From the NCBI GenBank assembly GCA_035327565.1, contig DAOLDB010000006.1, forward strand, positions 39,443 through 103,442: DNA of 64,000 nucleotides. The letters run 5' to 3'. Shown piece after piece: positions 33,362 through 42,212 of this stretch (within the stretch, counting starts at the first letter, position 1; the number at the start of each line of letters is the position of its first letter). The position numbers and the translations under genes are program-made. Under the pieces are notes generated by a model. That model was given only the letters and a program-made list of their open reading frames with translations, was not told where the DNA came from and did not search any database. The stretch comes from JABDLO01 sp035327565. GTDB taxonomy: Bacteria > Bacteroidota > Bacteroidia > Chitinophagales > Saprospiraceae.

Positions 33362-35059
33362 TTAAAATTTCGGACTTCCCAATTTGCTGCCTTTTACAGG
33401 AAACGAACCAAAATCACCAATTCCTACATTTCCTTCAAAAGTATCCCCATCAAAAGTCAGATCATAGTCTAAGGTGATCGAATTTCCTCCAAAAGCTACT
33501 GTGGCAGTGAAAACCAGGCTGTTACCATGTAAGTCTGCATTATCAATATTCAGAAAACTATCAGGAGCTTCTTCACTTGACATCTTCACAGTAACATCGC
33601 TGCCATTTTGTTCCATTTGCAATTTTCCTGTTCGGGTCATGCCCGGGATGGAGATTTCATATGCCCATTCCCCTGCGATATTAGCCACTTCACCATTGGC
33701 ATCTTTTGTGCGCTGTGGTCTGCTTTCAATTTCATATTTATGCCCATCTACAAATACAAACTTCAATTGAGATTTTTCGTCAAAATATGGTTTGTCTGTA
33801 ATGACCAAATGGGCCATCTTACCTTTTTCAACGGTACCATACTGGCGATCAATGCCGAGTAACTGTGCGGGTCCGATGGTCATTGCTTTCAAGGCACCAT
33901 TTTCTGAAAGGCCGCTTTCAACCATTTTTCGAATATTGGTCTTGAAATCTTTAGCTTTACCCTCTATGAAAGCAAATGCAAAGGGTATGTTGTTTTTCTC
34001 TAATAATCCAGCTTGCTTTTTATAGGTTTCGATGGCTTCCTGCTTACGGGCTTTTAATGCTTCCTTCTCCTCATCTATGGCTTTCATCTCCTTTTCTTCC
34101 CCTTCTTTCTTCTCCTCTTTCTTTTCCTCCTCCTTGGGAAGATCCGGATTGAGTAACACGGGGATTTTTAAAGCAGAAACTCGGTCTACGGCCGGATAGA
34201 TTTGCGATACATTAGTCAATACCAGTTGGAAACCTAATTCTTCCTTCAGATTAAGCACTCTGTGTATATCCAAAATCTTTTCAGTTTTAAAATATACAGG
34301 TATTTCTTTTTTCACCACGGGAATCAAAGCTTCTGTGGCATTATCCACAACGGGTCTGGGCAAACCCGCAGGATTGGCTGCATATTTTGATTGATAGTCA
34401 GCTGCGTTTTTACTGTTGTTATAAAGATCTCTCCACTTGGACATGACTCCAATCAGTGTAGAGGGGAAAACTCCTCTTTCAGTATTAAACTGAGCAAAAA
34501 CGCTGTTATTCCTTTTTATAATTTTATTTTGGTAATTTCCTTCCCCCAGACTTACAACGGCTCCTTTACCTGGCAGCATACTCCCCTGAGGCAATACATG
34601 CGCGATGGTAAATCCATTTTTTCGCATTTCTTCAACAGACTTTTCACTCAGATCGAAATGGTCAAGAACAGAGATTTCAGGAGTAATTCCCGCTTTGTCA
34701 TTGGGGGGATTGCCCGGATTTGGGATACGCTCACGTTGCTGGGGCTGTTCTTTTTTCTTCACTCCAGTATGGGAAGCCGCATCAATAAAACCGGCATAAA
34801 CATACATGGAATCGGCATCAATCACCAAAGCATCAAAAGGAGCTTTCAGATTTTTGCCTATATCGGCTATTAAACCATTTCTGATCAGCAAATCAGTTTG
34901 GGACAATACTGTACCCGGTTTTTGAACGATCATCGCGTTTTTTATCAGATAGGTGGAGGTTACCTCGCTTACTTCATTTGAAGATTGCGCTGTCAAACCT
35001 ATCCATATACCTATTGAGAATAAAGGCAAGATCCATTGTAACCACTTGTATTTATTCAT
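33362..35059 (-). CDS. Degenerate amidohydrolase fused to a C-terminal beta domain (first of the trio)
   Basis: A 565-residue exported protein with a signal peptide (hydrophobic 11-24). Residues about 30-455 have the amidohydrolase plan ('YLIKNAMIVQ', 'VYAGFIDAASHTG', 'RQYGTVEKGKMAHLVITDKP'), but the HxH reads AxH and the central His positions are missing. A very charged Glu/Lys insertion sits at about 308-340. The last 105 residues, from 'IAGEWAYEISIPGMTRTGKL' on, form a separate beta-rich domain of the kind appended to other Bacteroidota amidohydrolases. It is the first gene of the operon and could serve as a partner or binding protein for the intact enzyme. Confidence 0.83.
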   Translation of the reverse strand: MNKYKWLQWILPLFSIGIWIGLTAQSSNEVSEVTSTYLIKNAMIVQKPGTVLSQTDLLIRNGLIADIGKNLKAPFDALVIDADSMYVYAGFIDAASHTGVKKKEQPQQRERIPNPGNPPNDKAGITPEISVLDHFDLSEKSVEEMRKNGFTIAHVLPQGSMLPGKGAVVSLGEGNYQNKIIKRNNSVFAQFNTERGVFPSTLIGVMSKWRDLYNNSKNAADYQSKYAANPAGLPRPVVDNATEALIPVVKKEIPVYFKTEKILDIHRVLNLKEELGFQLVLTNVSQIYPAVDRVSALKIPVLLNPDLPKEEEKKEEKKEGEEKEMKAIDEEKEALKARKQEAIETYKKQAGLLEKNNIPFAFAFIEGKAKDFKTNIRKMVESGLSENGALKAMTIGPAQLLGIDRQYGTVEKGKMAHLVITDKPYFDEKSQLKFVFVDGHKYEIESRPQRTKDANGEVANIAGEWAYEISIPGMTRTGKLQMEQNGSDVTVKMSSEEAPDSFLNIDNADLHGNSLVFTATVAFGGNSITLDYDLTFDGDTFEGNVGIGDFGSFPVKGSKLGSPKF

Positions 35060-35363
35060 GTCAAAAAAGTTGTTATTAGTAAAATGTAGAGTAATGATTT
35101 TTAATGCTTTTCATAAACATACAATCCAACACAGAATCTGTTCAATGAAAAGTAAGAGGGGAAAAATACAAACTTTTTCACAAGTGTCAGATCAGGAGTT
35201 TTGGATTTTATATCAATGTTGCTTTTTTTGCTATAAATATCCTATTGATTATAGACTTTGGTGGGTACATCAGGTTTAAAATCGTTCTTGTAATTCTATT
35301 GTGAATGCAGCCAGATGTTTGCAATAATAATATTTTTTGTATTATTGAAATAAAATTGCTTCT
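35060..35363. other. Divergent intergenic region, no gene seen
   Basis: The region lies between the divergently transcribed amidohydrolase operon and the 35364 lipoprotein gene, so it should hold both promoters. I see no exact TAnnTTTG with proper spacing for either, and no RNA gene. Confidence 0.5.
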
Positions 35364-36017
35364 ATGGCTTCGAGAAACCTCAGTCAAAAATGGGTTATAT
35401 ACGCATTGTTTGCTGGTGCTCTATTGTTTCTATTAACTATGGTATCCTGTGATTCAAAGACCAATACAGACGTTGATAGCATGAGTGAAATCAGTCAATC
35501 TGAAAATGCAGGTATTGATCAGTTCTGGATGAATTTAAAGGAAATCTGCGGTCAATCATTTTCAGGTACGGTGGTTAAAGCAGCTACTAACGATACCACA
35601 TTTGCCGGAAAGGCTCTAATTATGGATGTACGGTTATGTAAAGAAGATGAAATCAGAATTCCATTTACTGTAGGTGAGGATCGCAGCCGGACATGGGTAT
35701 TAAGGAAAGTCAATGACCGGATTTTACTAAAGCACGATCACAGACACCAGGATGGCAGTGAGGATCGAATTACCCAATACGGGGGAATGTCGACGAATAC
35801 AGGAAGTGAAACCAGGCAGATATTTCCAGCCGATCAGGAAACAGTTGATTTAATTGCCTATGCAGCTGGCAATATTTGGTGGGTGGAACTTGAAAAAGGA
35901 GTACATTTCGTCTATAATTTAAAAAGAATCGGAACCGATCGGGAGTTTAGCGTTTCATTTGATTTGACTACACCTATTGAACAGCCCGATGCACCCTGGG
36001 GTTGGGAATTTGATTAA
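35364..36017 (+). CDS. Conserved lipoprotein of unknown function
   Basis: A 217-residue protein with a hydrophobic segment (about 11-27) ending in 'LLTMVSCDS', a lipobox. The mature domain is well preserved in type: 'LKEICGQSFSGTVV', 'LIMDVRLCKEDEIRIPFTVGEDRSRTWVLRK', 'LKHDHRHQDGSEDRITQYGG', 'TNTGSETRQIFPADQET' and 'TTPIEQPDAPWGWEF'. I recognise this as a recurrent uncharacterised family in Bacteroidota and some Proteobacteria. Two Cys (in 'EICGQ' and 'RLCKE') and a His-rich stretch are conserved features, perhaps a disulfide and a metal or ligand site. Function is not known. Confidence 0.75.
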   Translation: MASRNLSQKWVIYALFAGALLFLLTMVSCDSKTNTDVDSMSEISQSENAGIDQFWMNLKEICGQSFSGTVVKAATNDTTFAGKALIMDVRLCKEDEIRIPFTVGEDRSRTWVLRKVNDRILLKHDHRHQDGSEDRITQYGGMSTNTGSETRQIFPADQETVDLIAYAAGNIWWVELEKGVHFVYNLKRIGTDREFSVSFDLTTPIEQPDAPWGWEFD

Positions 36018-36034
36018 TCCTTATTTTTCTGATA

Positions 36035-36508
36035 TTAAATATTATTGACCTGGTCATCTTTTTGCATAATGTGATCAAATAATTCCGGATTTTGTGTAAT
36101 GAAGTCTATATAGTTCACTTTACTGATTATAAATGGAATTCTTCTGCCGAATTTCCCTTTATTTCTCAGTTGAATGATTGCCAGAGTAGCAATGGCCAAA
36201 TTATTTTCATAAATATTCACAACGTCATGGTAAGCATAACGATAGGTTTTAAAATAATTTGTTACATAAATACCGTCCTTAGCAAATTCTACTCTTTTCA
36301 ATTGCATAATGGAGAAGTACATACAAGCCAGTAAAAATATAAAACAGCCTGTAAAAATCCACCTGAATCCTTCACCTCCACCCAAAGGTAGGTTGGCATC
36401 CTCAGAGATCCAGATAGCGATAGTAAACAATCCAAAAAAAGTAATCCAGGCTGTGGGTATGAATATTTTAAGGAAGATGGTAAAATTCGAAGAAACGCGC
36501 TGCATCAT
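36035..36508 (-). CDS. Small membrane protein with PH-like domain
   Basis: A 157-residue protein with two transmembrane segments (about 13-32 and 47-66) and a soluble C-terminal half: 'LKRVEFAKDGIYVTNYFKTYRYAYHDVVNIYENN' followed by 'IIQLRNKGKFGRRIPFIIS'. This resembles bacterial PH-like membrane-associated domains, but the match is general. Its start codon overlaps the tatC stop by one base (TAATG), so the two are coupled. A role in the Tat system is suggested only by that position. Not a recognised Tat component. Confidence 0.65.
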   Translation of the reverse strand: MMQRVSSNFTIFLKIFIPTAWITFFGLFTIAIWISEDANLPLGGGEGFRWIFTGCFIFLLACMYFSIMQLKRVEFAKDGIYVTNYFKTYRYAYHDVVNIYENNLAIATLAIIQLRNKGKFGRRIPFIISKVNYIDFITQNPELFDHIMQKDDQVNNI

Positions 36509-37299
36509 TATGATTGAATTTGCATAGAATTTTTTTGAACCCGGGCTGAGATGAATATACTGATTTCATATAAAAAGAATACCGGTATTCCTATCATAAA
36601 CTGTGTAGCTACATCGGGTGGAGTAATAATGGCAGCAAGAATTAGAATACTGATGTATGCATGGCGGCGGTAATGACGAAGAAATTTAGGTGTAACAATC
36701 CCAATCTTTGAAAGAAAGAAAATGACAATAGGTAGTTCAAAAAGTATACCGGCGGGAATCGTAAACATCGTCATGTACCCGATATAAGATTTGAGGGAAA
36801 CCGTATTACTGATTTCCATACCTACAGTAAAAGTGCCCAAAAATTTTATGGCAAACGGTGCGATAATAAAATACCCAAAAAGTACTCCTGAAATAAAAAG
36901 CAGAGAACAAATCCAAACCACTCCTTTTACTGCTTTTTTTTCTTTATCATACAGTCCGGGTTTGATAAATTTCCAGAACTGGTAAAATATATAGGGGAAG
37001 GATCCAATAAATCCCAGCCAGAAGGCCACCTTAATGGCAGTGAGAAATTGTTCGTCCAAACTGACGGTGATAATTTCAAGTGCAGGGGCTTCGAAGCAGG
37101 TACGTTCAGATAGGGCACAAAAAACCTTATAAGTCAGAAAGGAAGCTTTCTTGGGTGCATATAGTATATGATCAAACACCCATTGAATGTATATGAATAC
37201 AATAATTCCTAAAATGACTATAGAAAGAATGGAGCGGACGATATGCCATCTCAATTCTTCAAGATGCTCAAGAAAACTCATTTCTTTTTCAGCATTCAT
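36508..37299 (-). CDS. tatC: Twin-arginine translocase subunit TatC
   Basis: A 263-residue membrane protein with six transmembrane helices. The N-terminal 'SFLEHLEELRWHIVRS' is the signature TatC sequence for twin-arginine signal recognition. 'FWKFIKPGLYDKEKK' in the first cytoplasmic loop region with the conserved Pro-Gly-Leu, and 'LFELPIVIFFLSKIGIVTP' later, are also typical. The periplasmic loop after helix 1 is longer than in E. coli and holds two Cys, as often in Bacteroidota. TatC and TatA/B together export folded proteins; no tatA is adjacent. Confidence 0.94.
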   Translation of the reverse strand: MNAEKEMSFLEHLEELRWHIVRSILSIVILGIIVFIYIQWVFDHILYAPKKASFLTYKVFCALSERTCFEAPALEIITVSLDEQFLTAIKVAFWLGFIGSFPYIFYQFWKFIKPGLYDKEKKAVKGVVWICSLLFISGVLFGYFIIAPFAIKFLGTFTVGMEISNTVSLKSYIGYMTMFTIPAGILFELPIVIFFLSKIGIVTPKFLRHYRRHAYISILILAAIITPPDVATQFMIGIPVFFLYEISIFISARVQKNSMQIQS

Positions 37300-37415
37300 A
37301 CCTGTTTCAATTCAATTTACTCATTAAAAAGTTATAGACAAAGATAAATTTTAAACTTTCCCTGAGTACTGAAAAATTAAATACATTTGACCTGTTCCTT
37401 CTAAAATGTTTAATA

Positions 37416-38342
37416 TTGGAGATTACAATACAAATATTGATTTTTTTATTAAGTTTATTTGTATTGCTCATTGCTTCCGACCGGTTCATCAACCGGGCAG
37501 AGATGATTGGGATGGCTTGGGGGATACCTCCCTTTGCGATTGGATTGACAATAATTGCTTTTGGCACTTCACTTCCTGAACTGGCGACCAGTCTGGTCTC
37601 CGTATTTAGTGGATCTTCAGAAATCGTTACCGGTAATGTAGTGGGGTCTAATATTACCAATATTTTGCTTGTAATCGGTTTATCTGCCCTTTTGGGAAAT
37701 GATATGAAACTCGAATTCAACATCATGGACATTGACATGCCATTGCTCATAGCTTCGTCATTTTTGCTGTTTTTTGTGTTGCGTGATCTCCAATTGGCTC
37801 CATTTGAGACATTTTTATTCTTATTGGGATTAATGATATTCTTAATACATTCTTTGCGAACAGGAAAAGTGGAGGAGTCAAAGAGGCCAAAAGTGAAATT
37901 AGTCGATTACCTGTATTTTATATTAGCCGGGATATTTGTATATGTCGGAGCCAGATATACCATCCTGGCGATTGAAAAGATTGCGATCGGTGCTGGAATT
38001 TCTACCCATTTGGTTGCACTGACAGCAGTGGCATTGGGTACCTCCCTGCCAGAGCTTATTGTCAGCATCATGGCTGCCCGCAAAGGAAAACATGGGCTGG
38101 CAGTTGGAAACATTTTAGGATCCAACATTTTCAACACTTATGGTGTTATGGGTATTTGCAGTATTTTTGGAACATTGACCATACCTTCGGGAATACTGAC
38201 ATTTCATCTTCCTTTTATGGTGGTGGTAACAATCATGTTTAGCATGATTTGTCTGGGGGGTAATATCCGGAGGTGGGAAGGTGCAATGTTGTGTATATTA
38301 TATTTGTATTTTCTTTACGAAGTGTTTTTGGAAGGTTCTTAA
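37416..38342 (+). CDS. CaCA-family sodium/calcium antiporter (YrbG-like)
   Basis: A 308-residue transporter of about ten helices with the two family repeats, each bearing an alpha motif: 'AFGTSLPELATSLVSVFSGSSEIVTGNVVGSNITNILLVIG' near 50-90 and 'ALGTSLPELIVSIMAARKGKHGLAVGNILGSNIFNTYGVMG' near 208-248. The Glu in each 'GTSLPEL' binds the cation. It exchanges Na+ (or H+) for Ca2+ across the inner membrane. The start is a TTG (37416): the nearby ATG at 37405 is out of frame and no other in-frame start fits as well. The stop lies 17 bases before the YbaB gene. Confidence 0.9.
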   Translation: MEITIQILIFLLSLFVLLIASDRFINRAEMIGMAWGIPPFAIGLTIIAFGTSLPELATSLVSVFSGSSEIVTGNVVGSNITNILLVIGLSALLGNDMKLEFNIMDIDMPLLIASSFLLFFVLRDLQLAPFETFLFLLGLMIFLIHSLRTGKVEESKRPKVKLVDYLYFILAGIFVYVGARYTILAIEKIAIGAGISTHLVALTAVALGTSLPELIVSIMAARKGKHGLAVGNILGSNIFNTYGVMGICSIFGTLTIPSGILTFHLPFMVVVTIMFSMICLGGNIRRWEGAMLCILYLYFLYEVFLEGS

Positions 38343-38359
38343 TCATAAAACAAAAAAAT

Positions 38360-38659
38360 ATGTTTAATCATTGGTTTGGAGCACTGGAAGATAAACAAAA
38401 TTCTATCAAAAAAGAATTGAGGTCAGAAAAAATTCATTTTGTAATGAATGGATTGGCCATAGAAGCAACCGCTGACCGGGTAATAACTAATATTCAAATT
38501 GATCCGGCCTTAATGGAAGACAGAGAACAATTAGAAGATCTAATGGTCGTTACTATGAATGAGGTCTTGAAAAAAATATCAGAAAAGGAGACAGAAATTT
38601 CTCAACGCATGTTGAAAGATATGATTCCCCCGGGGTTTGACAGTTTGTTTGGTGGATGA
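38360..38659 (+). CDS. YbaB/EbfC-family nucleoid-associated protein
   Basis: A 99-residue soluble protein. 'KIHFVMNGLAIEATADRVITNIQIDPALMEDREQLEDLMVVTMNEVLKKI' is the YbaB/EbfC core with its short beta sheet and helices, and the C-terminal 'MLKDMIPPGFDSLFGG' is typical of the family. It forms dimers that bind DNA with low specificity and compact the nucleoid. The ATG at 38360 lies directly after an A-rich stretch and starts the conserved helix; the longer open frame from 38273 overlaps the CaCA gene and is unlikely. It overlaps the next gene by four bases. Confidence 0.85.
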   Translation: MFNHWFGALEDKQNSIKKELRSEKIHFVMNGLAIEATADRVITNIQIDPALMEDREQLEDLMVVTMNEVLKKISEKETEISQRMLKDMIPPGFDSLFGG

Positions 38660-39867
38660 AAATGAACACACAATTTAAATTAGTCGCTATATTGGTTTTG
38701 TTCTCATTTATGGCATTGGGTCAGAATGAGAGATTTGCTTTATATACCTTTGATGATTGCGCAACCACCAATCAAGGTAATTTTGGTACTGAAGCTATTT
38801 TTCTAAGCAACGTGTCTTGTGACTGCGGAGTAATCGAAAATGGAATCAGATTGGATGGAAATCAGGCGAGAATTCAGTTACCTGATACAATAAGAGAGTT
38901 ATTTCGGGGCAATTTTACCGTTTCATTTTATGTATCTGTAGAAAACACAATGGACCTTATTGATTTGTTTTCTTACCGAACGTCTTGCAACAAAGATTCT
39001 TCATTTTCAGTAAACTATACCCCTCAAACCAATATTTTAAGGGTTGAATTTGCCGAAGACTTTAACAATATTTTGGAACTTCGGGGAAGTCTTGACAAGA
39101 AAGCCTGCTGGAATCACATTGCCATCACCCGATTTAATCTGGAATATGCTTTATATGTCAATGGAGTACTGATGCAAAGATTAGAAACACGCAGACAGAC
39201 ACCTTTTGGTCGCAATGCTAAATTGTTTATTTCTAATAGTCCCTGTCTTGCTTTTACTGAAACAAGATTGAGAGGCAGAATAGATGAATTTGAGGTTATT
39301 GACCGCGCTTTGGGACCGCTGGAATTGAGAGGAGAATTCCTGCATCCTGAACGGATTTTGAACAATGATACTACTATATTTATCGGCGAAAGTGTTCATC
39401 TGAGATTGGGGCCAACCTGCAGTGATATTGTACAATGGTCACCCCATGATGGATTGAGTAATCCCAACATTCCTGATCCTATAGCGTCACCGGTTCAGAC
39501 TACGTTATATAAAGTCAATATCGATAACGGTTCATGCACATCTCGTGACTCTGTTCGAATATTCACTATCAGCCGGGATGATCTCCAATGTGATGATCTT
39601 ATGCTTCCGAGGGCTTTCACACCCAACAATGATGGTTTAAATGATGTGTTTTATATCAGCAATCGTTTTTTAGTGGATGATTTGGTCAGTTTCGAAATTC
39701 TTGACCGAACAGGGGAACGTTTGTTTATAACTAACTCTGTACATGAAGGATGGGATGGTTCTTTCAAAGGGAAAGCCGTAAATCCGGGAGTATATTTTTA
39801 TAAAATTGTTTACACCTGCGGCTCCAGAGAATATATTAAAGTAAATAATTTTACTGTATTGCGGTGA
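38656..39867 (+). CDS. LamG-domain surface protein with type B secretion-sorting domain
   Basis: A 403-residue exported protein (signal peptide ending near 'FMALGQN'). Residues about 45-225 form a LamG/concanavalin-like domain ('FTVSFYVSVENTMDLIDLF', 'WNHIAITRFNLEYALYVNGVLMQRLETR', 'GRIDEFEVIDRALGPLEL'), followed by a short linker region ('SVHLRLGPTCSDIVQWSPHDGLSNP'). The last 85 residues are the gliding-motility-type C-terminal domain: 'PRAFTPNNDGLNDVFYI', 'ILDRTGERLFITN', 'GWDGSFKGKAVNPGVYFYKI'. This domain directs export through the type IX system. The protein probably binds glycans or mediates adhesion at the surface. Confidence 0.9.
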   Translation: MKMNTQFKLVAILVLFSFMALGQNERFALYTFDDCATTNQGNFGTEAIFLSNVSCDCGVIENGIRLDGNQARIQLPDTIRELFRGNFTVSFYVSVENTMDLIDLFSYRTSCNKDSSFSVNYTPQTNILRVEFAEDFNNILELRGSLDKKACWNHIAITRFNLEYALYVNGVLMQRLETRRQTPFGRNAKLFISNSPCLAFTETRLRGRIDEFEVIDRALGPLELRGEFLHPERILNNDTTIFIGESVHLRLGPTCSDIVQWSPHDGLSNPNIPDPIASPVQTTLYKVNIDNGSCTSRDSVRIFTISRDDLQCDDLMLPRAFTPNNDGLNDVFYISNRFLVDDLVSFEILDRTGERLFITNSVHEGWDGSFKGKAVNPGVYFYKIVYTCGSREYIKVNNFTVLR

Positions 39868-39911
39868 GCATCATAGGTTAGTGAAACAAATCCTGAATAA
39901 TACTTAATTGG

Positions 39912-42212
39912 TTAGAAAGGATAGCCAATGGCAATATTCCAGATAAGATTTTCTCTTCGCCATTCCTTCAAACCTGGCTGGAAATCAGTGACCCATCTTT
40001 CTCCTTCAGGAAACCAGGGTTTGCGCAAGGGAGTAGCAAGGTCGAGGCGAAGCACAAAAAAATCGAAATCAATACGAAACCCGATGCCTACACCCAATGC
40101 GAGCTCTTTATACCAGGAGGAGGAAATGGCAGCGCCGGGTAGGGATGGATTTTCATTGAAAAGCCAAATGTTGCCTGCATCAACAAACAATGCACCTTTC
40201 AGATTTTTATACATTGGATATCGATATTCTACATTGGCTTCCATTCTGATGTCTCCGGCTTGATCAAAGAATGAGCCTGCATCCAATATTTCAGGCCGGT
40301 ATGTTCCGGGTCCAAGTGAACGAATTCTGAACGCCCTGATGCTGTTGGGGCCACCAGAAAAATATTGCTTGATGTAGGGCAGAGAAAGGGAGTGTCCGAT
40401 CGGTGCACCAAAACCTGTAAAGACTCTTGCTATCAACCGGCTTTCTTTGCCGGCGTTTATGTAGCGTCGCATATCAAAATCTATCCTTGCATATCGCGCA
40501 TACTCTGTTCCAATAAAGTTGCCTTCAGAAGCCGGGCTTGAAATTTTCTGAAGACTGTTTAAAAGATTTCCGGCCAGATCTGTACGAATAGTAAAGAAAG
40601 TATGATTGGTTTTAGTCTTATTCCACAATTCATTATAAGTATAACTGTATTCAAAACCTGGAATAAACTGTTGTTCAAAGCTTCGCTGCAGGAAAAAGTT
40701 GTTATCTAATATTTCTCTGAAGGTTTCTGAACTTTTAATTAGACGAGTGAGTGTCAGGGCAATGGGTTTGATATCATGAAAGGAATATCGACTGGATGAC
40801 CATGTATATCCAAAACCGAGAACTGACGATTGAAGTCTGTAAAACTGAACCCGGTCAAGGATGTTAATAGACAAATTCATTTTGGTTCTGGGTACACCAT
40901 ATTTTACTTTATTGCCCCATTGAACCGGACCTATGATTCTGGGAATACTCAATTCGGTGAATATCCCTGCTTCAAAAGCACTGAGACCCGTTTGCCGGCC
41001 TCCTGCAATTTGTGTTTCATAGCCAAGACGCAATGACATGCTAAAAATCTCACCTCCTCTGAAGGTGTTCCGGTTCCTGTATTCTCCTGTAAATAAAGGC
41101 CCCATAAAATTGTTGGACTTGGAAATCGCCTGAAGTTCGGAGCGCAAACTGTGTCTGGTGAGCGTATACAATTGGATGTGTGTATCAAGATTCCTGAACT
41201 CAGATGAATCTGCTACTGACAAGCCGGTTTCATTCATTCGCAGGTTGACAAACCCAAAATTTCCAGTAGCAAAAAGTCTTTGTCTGGTTCTGTCACTATT
41301 CGATTTTTTATAAATTTCTCCATTTTTTAATGAAATCAATGGCTCAAGGAATTCCGGTCTGAAAAGTTTCTGACTGCCAATGATGGATATGCCATTGATT
41401 GTTGTTGTGTCCTGGAATGGATTGCCATCGTCAGCTAAAGACTGAATAAATTGCACATAGACTTCACCCAGTTTATAAGATTGAAGTGCTTCGGGTGAAA
41501 TATCATCCTTTAGTCTGAGATACAGATCAAACAAGTGATCTCCGGCGATAGTAGTGTCCATGCTGAAAATCAGAAAAGAGGGAATGAAGTTGAAAAATCC
41601 TTCCTCCTGAAGCTTTGATGAAATTCTCTCTCTTTCTTCTACCAACCTGCCAAGCTGGTATGCCTGACTCTTTTGTAAAAGGGATTCTTTTAAAGAAAAC
41701 CGTATAAATGAATCAAGACGGGTTTCACCTCCTTCATAAGAATAGTGGTTTAGCGTGTACGCTTTATTCAATTGAATGAGATAGGACAAACGGACTCGTT
41801 TATTCTTTTGTTCTTCGATTTCATAGCTTCCTTTGGACTCGAAAAAGCCAGAATTTTCTACAATAATTTCTGAAGTTTGCAGGTTTTTTTCCGGATTGAC
41901 ATCGCTCAAATATATGGGCTCAATGGCCATTCGCTTATAAAAAAATTTTGTAAAAAAATTGAGCTTTTCCTGCTCATGACGATACCATAACCATAGTCCT
42001 GGATTGAACCCAAATACGGATTTTTTGACTTGAGGTCTGATGCTTTGTCTGATTTCACCGGCAATGAGTTTCTGATTGGATATCTTTTCACTGGATTGAA
42101 CAGACAGAGTATGGCCTGTATAAACCCTCTCTCCTTCCGGGATATATTTTGTGATACTGCAAGAAATGTGGCTTATGCCTAACAGCAATATGATGAATTT
42201 GCAAAGTTTCAT
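39912..42212 (-). CDS. tamL: TamL, lipoprotein-type TamA/Omp85 assembly factor
   Basis: A 766-residue outer-membrane protein with lipoprotein signal 'LLGISHISCSITKYIPEGERVY' (Cys18). POTRA-like repeats fill about 25-330. A C-terminal Omp85 barrel (about 350-766) holds 'FSGGPNSIRAFRIRSLGPG' and 'DIRMEANVEYRYPMYKNLKGALFVDAGNIW', the conserved strands near the lid loop (R in 'IRAFR'). The lipid anchor distinguishes TamL from TamA of Proteobacteria. It works with TamB to move lipids or insert outer-membrane proteins. The start overlaps the tamB stop by one base. Confidence 0.9.
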   Translation of the reverse strand: MKLCKFIILLLGISHISCSITKYIPEGERVYTGHTLSVQSSEKISNQKLIAGEIRQSIRPQVKKSVFGFNPGLWLWYRHEQEKLNFFTKFFYKRMAIEPIYLSDVNPEKNLQTSEIIVENSGFFESKGSYEIEEQKNKRVRLSYLIQLNKAYTLNHYSYEGGETRLDSFIRFSLKESLLQKSQAYQLGRLVEERERISSKLQEEGFFNFIPSFLIFSMDTTIAGDHLFDLYLRLKDDISPEALQSYKLGEVYVQFIQSLADDGNPFQDTTTINGISIIGSQKLFRPEFLEPLISLKNGEIYKKSNSDRTRQRLFATGNFGFVNLRMNETGLSVADSSEFRNLDTHIQLYTLTRHSLRSELQAISKSNNFMGPLFTGEYRNRNTFRGGEIFSMSLRLGYETQIAGGRQTGLSAFEAGIFTELSIPRIIGPVQWGNKVKYGVPRTKMNLSINILDRVQFYRLQSSVLGFGYTWSSSRYSFHDIKPIALTLTRLIKSSETFREILDNNFFLQRSFEQQFIPGFEYSYTYNELWNKTKTNHTFFTIRTDLAGNLLNSLQKISSPASEGNFIGTEYARYARIDFDMRRYINAGKESRLIARVFTGFGAPIGHSLSLPYIKQYFSGGPNSIRAFRIRSLGPGTYRPEILDAGSFFDQAGDIRMEANVEYRYPMYKNLKGALFVDAGNIWLFNENPSLPGAAISSSWYKELALGVGIGFRIDFDFFVLRLDLATPLRKPWFPEGERWVTDFQPGLKEWRRENLIWNIAIGYPF

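Noticed and set aside
37307..37750. 147-codon minus-strand open frame
   Set aside because: It is antisense to the well-supported CaCA antiporter gene and its translation shows no domain.
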